From contig JACKEP010000025.1 of the NCBI GenBank assembly GCA_020632915.1, positions 17,747 to 81,746 on the forward strand: a stretch of 64,000 bases of DNA, read 5' to 3'. Shown here piece by piece: positions 1 to 9,826 of this stretch (positions within the stretch are counted from its first letter, which is position 1; every line of letters begins with the position of its first letter). The translations under genes and the position numbers were made by a program. The notes below the pieces were generated by a model that was not told the DNA's origin, did not search any database, and saw only the letters and a list, made by a program, of their open reading frames with translations. The DNA is from Alphaproteobacteria bacterium (lineage in GTDB: Bacteria; Myxococcota_A; UBA796; GCA-2862545).

Positions 1-510
1 GCCCCACCCGGCCTTGGGCGGGATGGCCGCGCCCACACCGTAGCGCCAGGCGTAGCGACCGGTGAGCAGCGTGGCGCGCGTGGGGGAGCACACCGGATCG
101 GCGATGGCGTGGCGGAACATCACGCCCTGCGCGGCGAGCGCGTCGATCGTGGGTGTGGCGGGCGGATCGGGCGACACGCCGTAGGCCCCCACCATGTCCT
201 GCCCCACGTCGTCGGCCACGATGACGAGCACGTTCGGGAACGGCCCCGACGCCGGCGCGGTGGGGTGGTGGGGCACCGCAGGGGACAGCGACGACCCGGT
301 GGCGGGAACCGCCGCCGCCGGCGTGGCCTCGGACGGCCCGTCCGACGACGCCGCGACCGGACCGGGACGCGCAGCGTCGGCCGACGCGCCGACCGGCCCG
401 CGGGCCACCCAGCCGATCGCGATCCCGACCACGAGCGCGACCCCGGCGACCACGACGTCGCGTGCCGCCCCGCGGCGGCCGCGACCGCGTGCTGGGCCGA
501 CGGGCGGCAC
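1..510 (-). CDS. Sulfatase, membrane-anchored, 3' part outside window
   Basis: Only the first 170 residues lie in the window. A hydrophobic segment at residues 18-34 suggests a membrane anchor; an Ala/Pro-rich linker follows to about residue 90. The sulfatase fold then starts with NVLVIVADDVGQDM (metal-binding Asp pair, residues 99-100). The formylglycine signature C-S-P-T-R is at residues 140-144, followed by LLTGRYAWRYG. Known sulfatases need this Cys converted to formylglycine by an FGE or anSME enzyme, and no such gene is in the window. The GTG start chosen lies 2 nt after the stop of the upstream gene; the frame is open further upstream, so the start is uncertain. The substrate cannot be told. 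Confidence 0.85.
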   Translation of the reverse strand, partial: MPPVGPARGRGRRGAARDVVVAGVALVVGIAIGWVARGPVGASADAARPGPVAASSDGPSEATPAAAVPATGSSLSPAVPHHPTAPASGPFPNVLVIVADDVGQDMVGAYGVSPDPPATPTIDALAAQGVMFRHAIADPVCSPTRATLLTGRYAWRYGVGAAIPPKAGWG

Positions 511-512
511 GA

Positions 513-1160
513 TCAGCGCAGCACGGGGAAGGAGGACGGCGCGGGCGGCGGCGCCGTGACGGCCCCGAAGAACTCGGCCTCGTTGCGACCGAGCTCCCCG
601 CTCTCGTCGATGACGCCACCCCGGCTCACCAGCGGCTCGCTGAAGCCGAACTCGCCGACGTCGACGCTGTGGCCGAGGGTGTCGGCGGCGAGGAACACGC
701 GCACGACGCCGTCGGCGTCCTCTTCCAGGTAGACCGGGCCGATGCCGTCGCCGTCGACCAGCAGCAGCGGCGCCTCGGCGTTGGTGCGGCACCACGACCA
801 GCCGGGCACCGTGGGCGCCTCGCCGGCGAACTGGGCGGTGACGGCGTCGTCGACCACGCGCGCCCGGACCGCGCCGCACACCTCACCCGGCGTGACCGGG
901 CCGGCGAAGTAGGTGCCGAAGCGCTTGCCCGACCCGGCGTCGAGGCACGTCAGGTCGCCGTGCTCCAGCGCCCGCAGGTCGGCCAGGGGCGACAGCAGCC
1001 GTCCGTCGGCACCCACCCACACGAGGCAGAGCATGCCGACGTCGGTGTCGTAGGCGTTGCGGCCGAGGTTCTTGGGGCGCAGGACCCAGTACCACCCCGG
1101 CGTGCGCGCCGCGGCGTCACGAAAGGCGTTGGTCTCGGCTGCGGCGACCTTCCACTCCAT
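513..1160 (-). CDS. Hypothetical protein, 215 aa
   Basis: No family is recognised. The ATG at 1160 follows a strong GGAGGTCGGG Shine-Dalgarno site and is preferred over an upstream in-frame ATG. The protein has no signal peptide or membrane segment and looks cytoplasmic. It begins MEWKVAAAETNAF and is rich in acidic loops with several single Cys residues. It lies directly upstream of the sulfatase on the same strand, only 2 nt apart, so the two are probably co-transcribed. A TAGGGT -10-like box lies 23-28 nt upstream of the start. Confidence 0.7.
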   Translation of the reverse strand: MEWKVAAAETNAFRDAAARTPGWYWVLRPKNLGRNAYDTDVGMLCLVWVGADGRLLSPLADLRALEHGDLTCLDAGSGKRFGTYFAGPVTPGEVCGAVRARVVDDAVTAQFAGEAPTVPGWSWCRTNAEAPLLLVDGDGIGPVYLEEDADGVVRVFLAADTLGHSVDVGEFGFSEPLVSRGGVIDESGELGRNEAEFFGAVTAPPPAPSSFPVLR

Positions 1161-1182
1161 CCCGACCTCCGTGCGCGTCCCG

Positions 1183-1188
1183 ACCCTA
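1183..1188 (-). promoter_or_regulatory. -10-like box TAGGGT
   Basis: TAGGGT lies about 25 nt upstream of the ATG at 1160, with the GGAGG site between them. It fits the TAnnnT pattern seen before many genes here. No -35 element is recognisable. Confidence 0.35.
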
Positions 1189-1259
1189 CCGCGATCGGTC
1201 GATCGTGCCCACCACAACCGGATCATCGTCCGGCGACGACGCGGTGGGCGGACGCGCCG

Positions 1260-1844
1260 TCACCCGTCGACGTCCATCACGTAGACGAAGGCCGGCGGCA
1301 GGTTGGCCCACACCACCGGCGTGCGCGACACCCGGGCGAACCGCTTCGCCAGGAGGGCCTTCTCGCGACGCCCCGCAGGCAGCCAGGGGCTGTGGACATA
1401 GGTGAACGTCACCATGCGCCCGCCGGGCGCGAGCACGTCGAGGATGGCGTCGAACACGGCGTCCTGCAGGTCGGCCGACCAGCCCGCGAACGGCAGGCTC
1501 GACACGATGCGGTCGGCGTGGTCGTGGCCGCGGGCCTCCAGCAGCGCGCGCAGGTCCTGCGCGTAGGCCTCGACCACCTCGACACCCGGCACGTTGTGGC
1601 GGCAGCGCGCGGCCAGCGCCGGGTCGGGCTCGAGCACGAGCAGCGGGTTCTGGTCGCCCAGGCGCGCGGCGAGCTCGGCGGTGACGGGGCCCGTGCCGGC
1701 GCCGAGCTCCACCACCACGTCGCCCGGACGGATGGCGCTGGCGTCGACCATGCACGTGGCGAGCGCGGGCGACGACGGCGCGATGGCCCCGACGCGCCCC
1801 GGGGTGGCCAGCATCGAGCGCAGGAACGTGGTGGTGTCGGACAC
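1260..1844 (-). CDS. Class I SAM-dependent methyltransferase, PmtA-like
   Basis: A 194-residue protein. The N-terminus FLRSMLATPGRVGAIAPSS resembles the opening of COG3963-type phospholipid N-methyltransferases. It is followed by the SAM-binding motif VVELGAGTGPVT, the acidic strand-2 end LVLEPDP, and the motif-IV-like IVSSLPFAGW. That family methylates phosphatidylethanolamine at the membrane, but relatives modify other substrates, so the substrate is inferred. GTG at 1844 follows a GAGG site. The gene begins 9 nt after the stop of 1853-2473 on the same strand, so the pair probably forms an operon. Confidence 0.75.
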   Translation of the reverse strand: MSDTTTFLRSMLATPGRVGAIAPSSPALATCMVDASAIRPGDVVVELGAGTGPVTAELAARLGDQNPLLVLEPDPALAARCRHNVPGVEVVEAYAQDLRALLEARGHDHADRIVSSLPFAGWSADLQDAVFDAILDVLAPGGRMVTFTYVHSPWLPAGRREKALLAKRFARVSRTPVVWANLPPAFVYVMDVDG

Positions 1845-1852
1845 GGACGACC

Positions 1853-2473
1853 TCAGGGGTGGGGATCGCCGGCGGCCGCAGGCACCGCGTCGGCGGCCAC
1901 GACGTAGCGGACGAGGAACCGGCCGGCCCGCACATACCGCACGCACACCCCGGGACCGTCGACGCGGGCCTGCCAGATCGCGCGGGCCGTCGGGTTGTCG
2001 ACCAGCGGATCCTGGTCGATGGTGGCGATGACGTCGAAGACCTTGAAGCCGAGCGCGTCGGACAGGCCGCCCTCGGGGACCGACTGGAACATGAAGCCCG
2101 TGGAGGTGTGCCCCTCGAAGTTCCACGTGCCGACGGTGCCGTCGCCGAAGTCGACCGACACCATCCGCCCGATGTCCTCGCGGGGAGCGATCGCGAGGCC
2201 CTTGTAGAAGCCGACGCCGCGGTCGTTGGTCACGAGGCTGCCGTCGTCGATCGCCGCCCGCACCGACCCGGGCGCGTCCATCAACAGCTCGGGCTGGCAG
2301 CGCGGCCCCCGCGCCATGCTCACCGGGATGGGCTGGGGCAGCACGACCGGCACCGCAGGCGCGCTGGGCCGACGCGCCCGGGGCGCACGGTCGCCGTCGC
2401 TGGCGAGCCAGCCCAGGCCGACGCCCAGCCCCACCAGGGCGACCAGGCCGATGACAGGTCCTGTCCAGCGCAC
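1853..2473 (-). CDS. Hypothetical membrane-anchored protein, 206 aa
   Basis: Residues 5-24 form a hydrophobic helix, suggesting a signal anchor or uncleaved signal with the rest outside the cytoplasm. An Arg/Pro linker follows, then a soluble domain of about 150 residues containing GVGFYKGLAIAPRED and GTWNFEGHTSTGF. No family is recognised. GTG at 2473 follows AGGAGG with 7-nt spacing. It precedes the PmtA-like methyltransferase by 8 nt and is probably co-transcribed with it. It is divergent from the glycine-rich lipoprotein at 2543. Confidence 0.65.
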   Translation of the reverse strand: MRWTGPVIGLVALVGLGVGLGWLASDGDRAPRARRPSAPAVPVVLPQPIPVSMARGPRCQPELLMDAPGSVRAAIDDGSLVTNDRGVGFYKGLAIAPREDIGRMVSVDFGDGTVGTWNFEGHTSTGFMFQSVPEGGLSDALGFKVFDVIATIDQDPLVDNPTARAIWQARVDGPGVCVRYVRAGRFLVRYVVAADAVPAAAGDPHP

Positions 2474-2497
2474 GCACCGTCCTCCTGCGAACGCTGG

Positions 2498-2503
2498 TAC
2501 CGT
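2498..2503 (+). promoter_or_regulatory. -10-like box TACCGT
   Basis: TACCGT lies 40 nt before the ATG at 2543 in the divergent intergenic gap. It matches the TAnnnT pattern recurring upstream of genes here; no -35 is evident. Confidence 0.35.
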
Positions 2504-2542
2504 ATGCACCGCCGCGACGCACGGCGGCGCCGTGGAGGGTGG

Positions 2543-4945
2543 ATGGAGCGCGGGCGGTTCGACGGCACGGCATGGACGCGCGCCTGGGTCGTGGCCGGCG
2601 TCGGCCTGCTGGCCGCCTGCCCCGCGCCCGTCGACGACGACGACAGCGACGACGACGACGACCCCGTGGTGCTCCACGCCCCGCTGGTGGCGGCCGAGGT
2701 GATCGCACCCGGTGACCCGGACTGTCCCGACGGCGGCGTGCGCCTGCTCACGGGCGTGGACGACGGCGCCGGCGACGGGGTGGCCGACGACGGCGTGCTC
2801 CAGCCCGGTGAGGTCGACACCACCCAGGTGGTCTGCAACGGCGCGACCCCGGTCGTCCCCGACCCCGAGAACCCGTGGGCGGCGCTGGACGTGCCCGACG
2901 GTCCGGTGGGCACGGCCACGATCGACCTGTCCGGCGGCAACGGCGCCGCGGGCACCGGCGGCGAGGGCGGCACGCTGTCGCTCACGATGGACCCGCCCCC
3001 GCTCTACGGCCACCTCGTCCTCGCCCGCACCGGCAGCGTCGACGCGTCGTTCCCGACCCCCACGCCGGTCGTCGACACCGGCCCGACCGGGTGGGAGGTC
3101 ACCGAGGACACCGTCGTCGCCGCGATGAGCGAACAGGAAGGCGCCGACCTGCCCGCCGGCGGCGTCTTCCTCGTCACCAACGCGGCGCGGATGGCCCGGT
3201 CGACGGGCACGGGCGTGGAGACGGTCAGCGGCGTGCACGTCGCGCCGGGGGCCACGCTGACCCTGTCCCCCAACCGCGGCGACCTGGTCGACCTGTCGTT
3301 CACCCACGACCTGTCCGTCGACGGCACGCTCACCACGGCCATCGTCGGCGGCACGCGCCACGCCTCGGCGATGATCCTGCTGCGGGGCCTCGTCACGTCG
3401 CCGGGCTCGGCCATCGACCTGTCGGGCGCGGACGGCGACGCCACCACCCGCGGCCTCCAGGGCGGCACGTTCCAGGTGGCGGCGCGCCAGGGCACGCCCA
3501 CCTACCCCACCGACCTCGGCCGCATCGTGGTCGCCGGCCGCGTGGACACCTCCGGGGGCGACGGCAACCCGGCCGGGAGCGCCGGCGGCCTGCTGTTCTC
3601 GGCGCAGGACGGCGTCACCCTCACCGGCCCGCTGTCGGCGGCCGGTGGCGACAGCCTCGGCGACGGTGCAGCCACGGCCGGGGCGCCGATCACCCTGCGC
3701 GTCTCGGCCGGTCCGCTCAAGGTCAGCGGACCCATCGACATGACCGCCGGCAACGGCGGCCCCACCGGGCAGAACGCCGGCCACATCGACGCGCAGGCAT
3801 CGGGCGTGTGGTTCGCGTCCGACGTCACCGCGGCCGGCGGCACCGCCAGCGCCTGCGCCACCCGCTGCGACGGCGGCGACGGCGGCAGCCTGCTGCTCCA
3901 GTCCCTCGCCGGACCGATGTTCGTCACCGGCTCGCACACTGCGCCGGGCGGCGACGGCGTCGGCACCACGGTCGCGGGCGGCGCGGAGGGGGGTCCCGGC
4001 GGCGGCGTCGATCTGGAGCAGCTCACCGGACAGCCCGTGGCACCAGGGCCCGCCTCCCGCCTGATGGCCGTCGGCATGACCTTCGACCTGCGCGGCGGCG
4101 ACGGCAGCGGGGCCGGCGGCAGCGGTGGCAACGTCGACATCACCGGCCGCACCGGCATCGACCCGACCGCGGCCCTGCTCCTGTACGGCTACGACACCCT
4201 CGTCCTCGACGGCGGCACCGGCGGGCCCAACCAGACCGGCGGCCTGGGCGGCGAGCTCGCGCTGCGCCACGGACCGGGCTCCACCAACCAGCCCACGGGC
4301 AGCATCCGGGTCGACGCCGACCTCGTGGCCCGGGGCGGCGCGGGCACGATCGGCGGCGGCGGCGGCGCGATCGGCATCGAGGCCCGCAACGAGGCCCCGC
4401 CGGCCGACGACCACCGCATCGTCGTCATCACCGGCACCGCCGACCTGTCCGGCGGCCCGGGCACCACCACCGGCGGCGCCTCCGGGCAGTACGCCGTGCG
4501 CGGCGCGTGGGGCGTGCGCAGCGAGCTGGTCGTCCGGGCCGACGGCGGACCCGCGACGGCCACCCAGGGCACCGGTGGTGGCGCCGGCACGGCGCGCTCG
4601 GGCGTCGAGGCCGTGGTGCTCCAGGCCGTCCACGGCACCGTCGAGCACACCGGCGAGCTGTGGTGCGGCGGCGGCGACGCCGTCCGGCGCGGCGGTGTCG
4701 GGGGCCGCGTGCGGCTGTCGGGCGTGTCGATCCGCCAGGCGGGCACGGTCGCCGTCCCCGGCGGGGACGCCTCCCTCGGCGTCGGCGGCAACGGCGGCAT
4801 GCTGTTCGTCGACAGCATCCAGGGCACCGTCGACCTGACCGGTGGGGTCGTCGACGTGCTCGGCGGCGTCGGCGACGACACCCTCGGCGCCGACGGCCAC
4901 GTGCTGGTCGACGGCGAGGACGTCACCGCCGACTGGCTGCCGTGA
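2543..4945 (+). CDS. Glycine-rich secreted lipoprotein with DUF7151-like segment
   Basis: An 800-residue protein. A hydrophobic N-terminus ends in a lipobox-like LLAAC (about residue 25), followed by a DDDDSDDDDD linker, so an outer-membrane lipoprotein is likely. Residues about 50-95 read CPDGGVRLLTGVDDG...VCNG, the pattern of DUF7151-type segments common in myxobacterial surface proteins. The remainder is a long array rich in GGxGG turns and short beta strands (DLSGGNGAAG, DTSGGDGN and similar), suggesting a repetitive beta structure with an adhesive or structural role. ATG at 2543 follows GGAGGGTGG. The stop abuts the stop of the convergent hemerythrin gene (TGATCA). Confidence 0.8.
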   Translation: MERGRFDGTAWTRAWVVAGVGLLAACPAPVDDDDSDDDDDPVVLHAPLVAAEVIAPGDPDCPDGGVRLLTGVDDGAGDGVADDGVLQPGEVDTTQVVCNGATPVVPDPENPWAALDVPDGPVGTATIDLSGGNGAAGTGGEGGTLSLTMDPPPLYGHLVLARTGSVDASFPTPTPVVDTGPTGWEVTEDTVVAAMSEQEGADLPAGGVFLVTNAARMARSTGTGVETVSGVHVAPGATLTLSPNRGDLVDLSFTHDLSVDGTLTTAIVGGTRHASAMILLRGLVTSPGSAIDLSGADGDATTRGLQGGTFQVAARQGTPTYPTDLGRIVVAGRVDTSGGDGNPAGSAGGLLFSAQDGVTLTGPLSAAGGDSLGDGAATAGAPITLRVSAGPLKVSGPIDMTAGNGGPTGQNAGHIDAQASGVWFASDVTAAGGTASACATRCDGGDGGSLLLQSLAGPMFVTGSHTAPGGDGVGTTVAGGAEGGPGGGVDLEQLTGQPVAPGPASRLMAVGMTFDLRGGDGSGAGGSGGNVDITGRTGIDPTAALLLYGYDTLVLDGGTGGPNQTGGLGGELALRHGPGSTNQPTGSIRVDADLVARGGAGTIGGGGGAIGIEARNEAPPADDHRIVVITGTADLSGGPGTTTGGASGQYAVRGAWGVRSELVVRADGGPATATQGTGGGAGTARSGVEAVVLQAVHGTVEHTGELWCGGGDAVRRGGVGGRVRLSGVSIRQAGTVAVPGGDASLGVGGNGGMLFVDSIQGTVDLTGGVVDVLGGVGDDTLGADGHVLVDGEDVTADWLP

Positions 4946-5407
4946 TCAGCCGCCCACGCCCGAGGTGACGAAGTCGTCGCGCAGGATGTCGGGCCGCAGC
5001 AGGCGCCGCTCCTCGTCGGCCATCTCGACGGCGAGCTCGTCCGACAGGCGCGTGGCCCACGCCACGACGACCGTCGGGTCGGCACCCGGGGCGCCGAGCG
5101 CGGACGCGAGGGCGTCGGCCCGCTCGCGGTAGTGGGCGTGGTGGTCGTGGAGCATGTCGACCCGCACGTCGCCGAACGCGTCGGCGTCCATCAGGGCCGG
5201 CAGCAGCAGGTCGTCCTCCAGCCGCATGTGGGCCTCCAGCTCGGGCACGAACGCGAGCAGGTCCACGCGCAGGGCCTCGCTGGCCGCCGCGTCGGTGGGC
5301 GCACGGGCCGACAGCTCGGCGAAGCGCGCCAGGCGGCGCCGGATGTCCTGGTGGTCGGAGAGCACGCGCTCGCGCACCGCGCTCGGGTCCATGGGAGCAG
5401 GGTCCAT
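4946..5407 (-). CDS. Hemerythrin HHE-domain protein
   Basis: A 153-residue cytoplasmic four-helix protein with the hemerythrin-like spacing of metal ligands: H19 (SDHQDI), H60 and E64 (EAHMRLED), and the His cluster 87-90 (LHDHH). Helix 4 reads AVEMADEERRLL, where the usual His of the H-x4-E motif is Glu, so the di-iron site may be altered. Such proteins bind oxygen or act in iron/NO stress. ATG at 5407 follows AGGAGG. A single-gene unit convergent with the glycine-rich lipoprotein. Confidence 0.8.
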   Translation of the reverse strand: MDPAPMDPSAVRERVLSDHQDIRRRLARFAELSARAPTDAAASEALRVDLLAFVPELEAHMRLEDDLLLPALMDADAFGDVRVDMLHDHHAHYRERADALASALGAPGADPTVVVAWATRLSDELAVEMADEERRLLRPDILRDDFVTSGVGG

Positions 5408-5471
5408 GGTTCACCTCCTGCGGGCGAACCTGCACGACACGGGCCAGTCCGCCCGCCGCCTTCCCGTCCGA

Positions 5472-5894
5472 TCAGCCCTTGCCCGGCCAGGCGACGTTGC
5501 CGCCGTCGGAGAAGCTGAACGTGACCACGGCCGTGGTGGACGTGTTCTCGACGCCCGTGTGGCCCACCGCCTCGAAGACCAGCTGCTTCTTCTTGGCCCC
5601 GTGGCGCTTGAGCCACTTCTCCAGCCGCTTGCTGCGCTCGTGGGCCAGGTAGGTGTTGTCGAGCATGCCGTAGCGCTCGTCGGCGTGGACGCTGACCTTG
5701 AGCACCAGCTCCTTGTCCTGCCCGAGCCGCTCGACGCACTTGTCGAGGAACGCGACGGCCGAGGCGCCCTCCTTGAACTTGACCGACAGCGGGTCGAACA
5801 GGTTCACGGACGGCACCATGGTGTCGGCGAGGGCGGCGGTCGACAGCATCAGGCCGGCGACCAGGAACGCGACACGGGACGGGGTACGCAGCAC
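5472..5894 (-). CDS. Secreted small protein with OmpA-like C-terminal fold
   Basis: A 140-residue protein with a signal peptide ending near ALADT (about residue 24). The mature part contains FLDKCVERLGQDKELVLKVSVHADE followed by LAHERSKRLEKWLKRHG. This is the layout of OmpA/MotB peptidoglycan-binding domains (helix, strand, then NxxLSxxRA-like helix), though the diagnostic residues are diverged, so this is inference. GTG at 5894 follows GGAGGAGAG. A TAGGCT box lies 25-30 nt upstream. It sits between the hemerythrin gene and leuS with its own promoter-like box. Confidence 0.6.
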   Translation of the reverse strand: MLRTPSRVAFLVAGLMLSTAALADTMVPSVNLFDPLSVKFKEGASAVAFLDKCVERLGQDKELVLKVSVHADERYGMLDNTYLAHERSKRLEKWLKRHGAKKKQLVFEAVGHTGVENTSTTAVVTFSFSDGGNVAWPGKG

Positions 5895-5918
5895 GGGCTC
5901 TCCTCCGGACAGGCGACC

Positions 5919-5924
5919 AGCCTA
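5919..5924 (-). promoter_or_regulatory. -10-like box TAGGCT
   Basis: TAGGCT on the minus strand lies 25 nt before the GTG at 5894, with the Shine-Dalgarno site between them. Same pattern as other boxes in this window. Confidence 0.35.
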
Positions 5925-5988
5925 CACGATGCGCGCCCCGGCGGGCACGTCGTGGACGGGCACCCCGTGTGGCGGAGGCCCTCCCCGG

Positions 5989-8559
<2,571 letters not shown>

Positions 8560-8612
8560 CGGGGTCTCCATGGACCCCCACGGCTAACGCATGTGCAGGG
8601 CCCGGTCTGCCG

Positions 8613-8912
8613 CTACAGCGTGAGATCGAGGGACGACGACACGGCGGAGACGCCGTCGTCGCCGTCGTGGTCGAGGGCACACGTGCCCATCCGGGTGCGG
8701 TCGGCGCGATCCTGGGCCGCCGCGCGCACGTGGCTCGGCAGCACGTAGGGACCATCGGCCAGCACCTCGGGCTCCAGCGCGTCGAGCCCCACCCAGCCGT
8801 GCGGATCGGCCCACTGCCAGGTGGCGTCGCGATCGGCCGTGGCCCACAGCAGGGCGCCCATCAAGACGACCGTCTCGATTGGGAAGCGCGCGCGGGACAG
8901 GCGAGCGGACAC
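8613..8912 (-). CDS. Small secreted hypothetical protein, 99 aa
   Basis: The GTG at 8912 follows GGAGG with 5-nt spacing, so it is chosen over an upstream in-frame ATG at 9053 that overlaps the divergent gene. The N-terminus has Arg residues then a hydrophobic run (ETVVLMGALLWATA), consistent with a signal peptide or anchor. The rest (WQWADPHGWVGLDALEPEVL and onwards) matches no family I know. The upstream sequence holds the palindrome CTGTACAG in TTGCTGTACAGT, a possible extended -10. It is upstream of leuS on the same strand. Confidence 0.5.
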   Translation of the reverse strand: MSARLSRARFPIETVVLMGALLWATADRDATWQWADPHGWVGLDALEPEVLADGPYVLPSHVRAAAQDRADRTRMGTCALDHDGDDGVSAVSSSLDLTL

Positions 8913-9038
8913 GGGGACCTCCGGATCCTGTTCGGTACTGTACAGCAAGCGGTCCGAGCCTGCCAGGACCACGCTCAGGTGAAACCAGGACACGCTTCGG
9001 TATCGCACGTCCCCTCCCCCGCCCGGCCCGCGCGGTGG

Positions 9039-9044
9039 TAGCGT
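9039..9044 (+). promoter_or_regulatory. -10-like box TAGCGT
   Basis: TAGCGT lies 21 nt before the 9065 GTG start codon, with CGGAGGTGACC between them. A very short leader is implied. Confidence 0.35.
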
Positions 9045-9064
9045 CCCCGCCATCGGAGGTGACC

Positions 9065-9424
9065 GTGCGTCCCACGTCCCTGCTCGCCGCCGTCCTGTAC
9101 GCGAGTGCGTGCGGCCTGGGTGCCTCGGAGCCGGCCGCGCCCGAGCCCGTGCTCACGGACGTCGCGCGGCCCCACCTGACCGTGTGGGTGTCCCGCGACG
9201 GCAGCTTCCTGCTGGACGGCCGCCCGGGCACGCTCGGCGATCTCGAGGTGGCCCTGGTGCGCCTCGACGGCGTCGACGGCGTGGTCTGGTACGGGCGCGA
9301 CGACCCCGAGAACGAGCCGGCGCCCGAGGCGATGCAGGTCATCCGCCGCGTCGCCGACCACAGCCGCCCGATCGCCTTCAGCACGCGCCCGGACTTCGCC
9401 GACGTCGCCGCCGAGGCCCGCTGA
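9065..9424 (+). CDS. Lipoprotein with ExbD/TolR-like periplasmic domain (tentative)
   Basis: A 119-residue protein with a signal sequence ending in a lipobox-like YASAC (Cys at about residue 16). The remainder (LTVWVSRDGSFLLDGRPGTLGDLEVAL) resembles the ExbD/TolR periplasmic domain, which has a strand, 'DG' turn and 'L..L...L' helix. The later RRVADHSRPIAFST also fits. ExbD normally has a membrane helix rather than a lipobox and works with ExbB, which is absent here, so the assignment is tentative. The 9065 GTG start follows CGGAGGTGACC; a VOC protein gene follows 27 nt downstream. Confidence 0.5.
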   Translation: MRPTSLLAAVLYASACGLGASEPAAPEPVLTDVARPHLTVWVSRDGSFLLDGRPGTLGDLEVALVRLDGVDGVVWYGRDDPENEPAPEAMQVIRRVADHSRPIAFSTRPDFADVAAEAR

Positions 9425-9451
9425 CGCCCCCCCGCCACCCCTGAGGTCCCG

Positions 9452-9799
9452 ATGATCCGCGGTCTGCACGCGATGTACTACACCGACCACGCGGAGGAGC
9501 TTCGCGCCTTCTTCCGCGACATCCTCGGCTTTCCCCACATCGACGCCGGCGGCGGCTGGCTGATCTTCCAGATGCCGGAGGCCGACCTCGGCATGCACCC
9601 CACCGAGGGCGCGCCGCCGAGCGGCACGGCCGACCTGTCGTTCTACTGCGACGACATCGCCGGAACCGTGGCCACGCTGACCGAGCGGGGGGTGACGTTC
9701 ACCGGCCCGGTCGAGGACCACGGCTACGGCCTGGTGACCCACTTCCTGGCGCCGGGCGACCTGCGCATCCAGCTCTACGAGCCCAAGTACGGCAAGTAG
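9452..9799 (+). CDS. VOC (glyoxalase/bleomycin-resistance fold) family protein
   Basis: A 115-residue single-domain protein of two beta-alpha-beta-beta-beta units. Unit one is LHAMYYTDHAEELRAFFRDILGF. Unit two is LSFYCDDIAGTVATLTERGVTF, ending in GDLRIQLYEPKYG. Putative metal ligands are in the usual places: His near residue 6 and Glu in the final strand (QLYEP). Members are metal-dependent lyases, dioxygenases or antibiotic-binding proteins; the substrate cannot be told. It starts 27 nt after the preceding lipoprotein gene. Confidence 0.8.
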   Translation: MIRGLHAMYYTDHAEELRAFFRDILGFPHIDAGGGWLIFQMPEADLGMHPTEGAPPSGTADLSFYCDDIAGTVATLTERGVTFTGPVEDHGYGLVTHFLAPGDLRIQLYEPKYGK

Positions 9800-9826
9800 G
9801 CCCGACCCGACGGCCTCGGAGGCAGC

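Noticed and set aside
1853..4900. A long minus-strand open frame of about 1000 codons opposite the glycine-rich lipoprotein
   Set aside because: Its translation is low-complexity (Gly/Ala/Val/Arg/Asp), as expected from the complement of a GC-rich gene; only its last 206 codons are the real gene 1853-2473.
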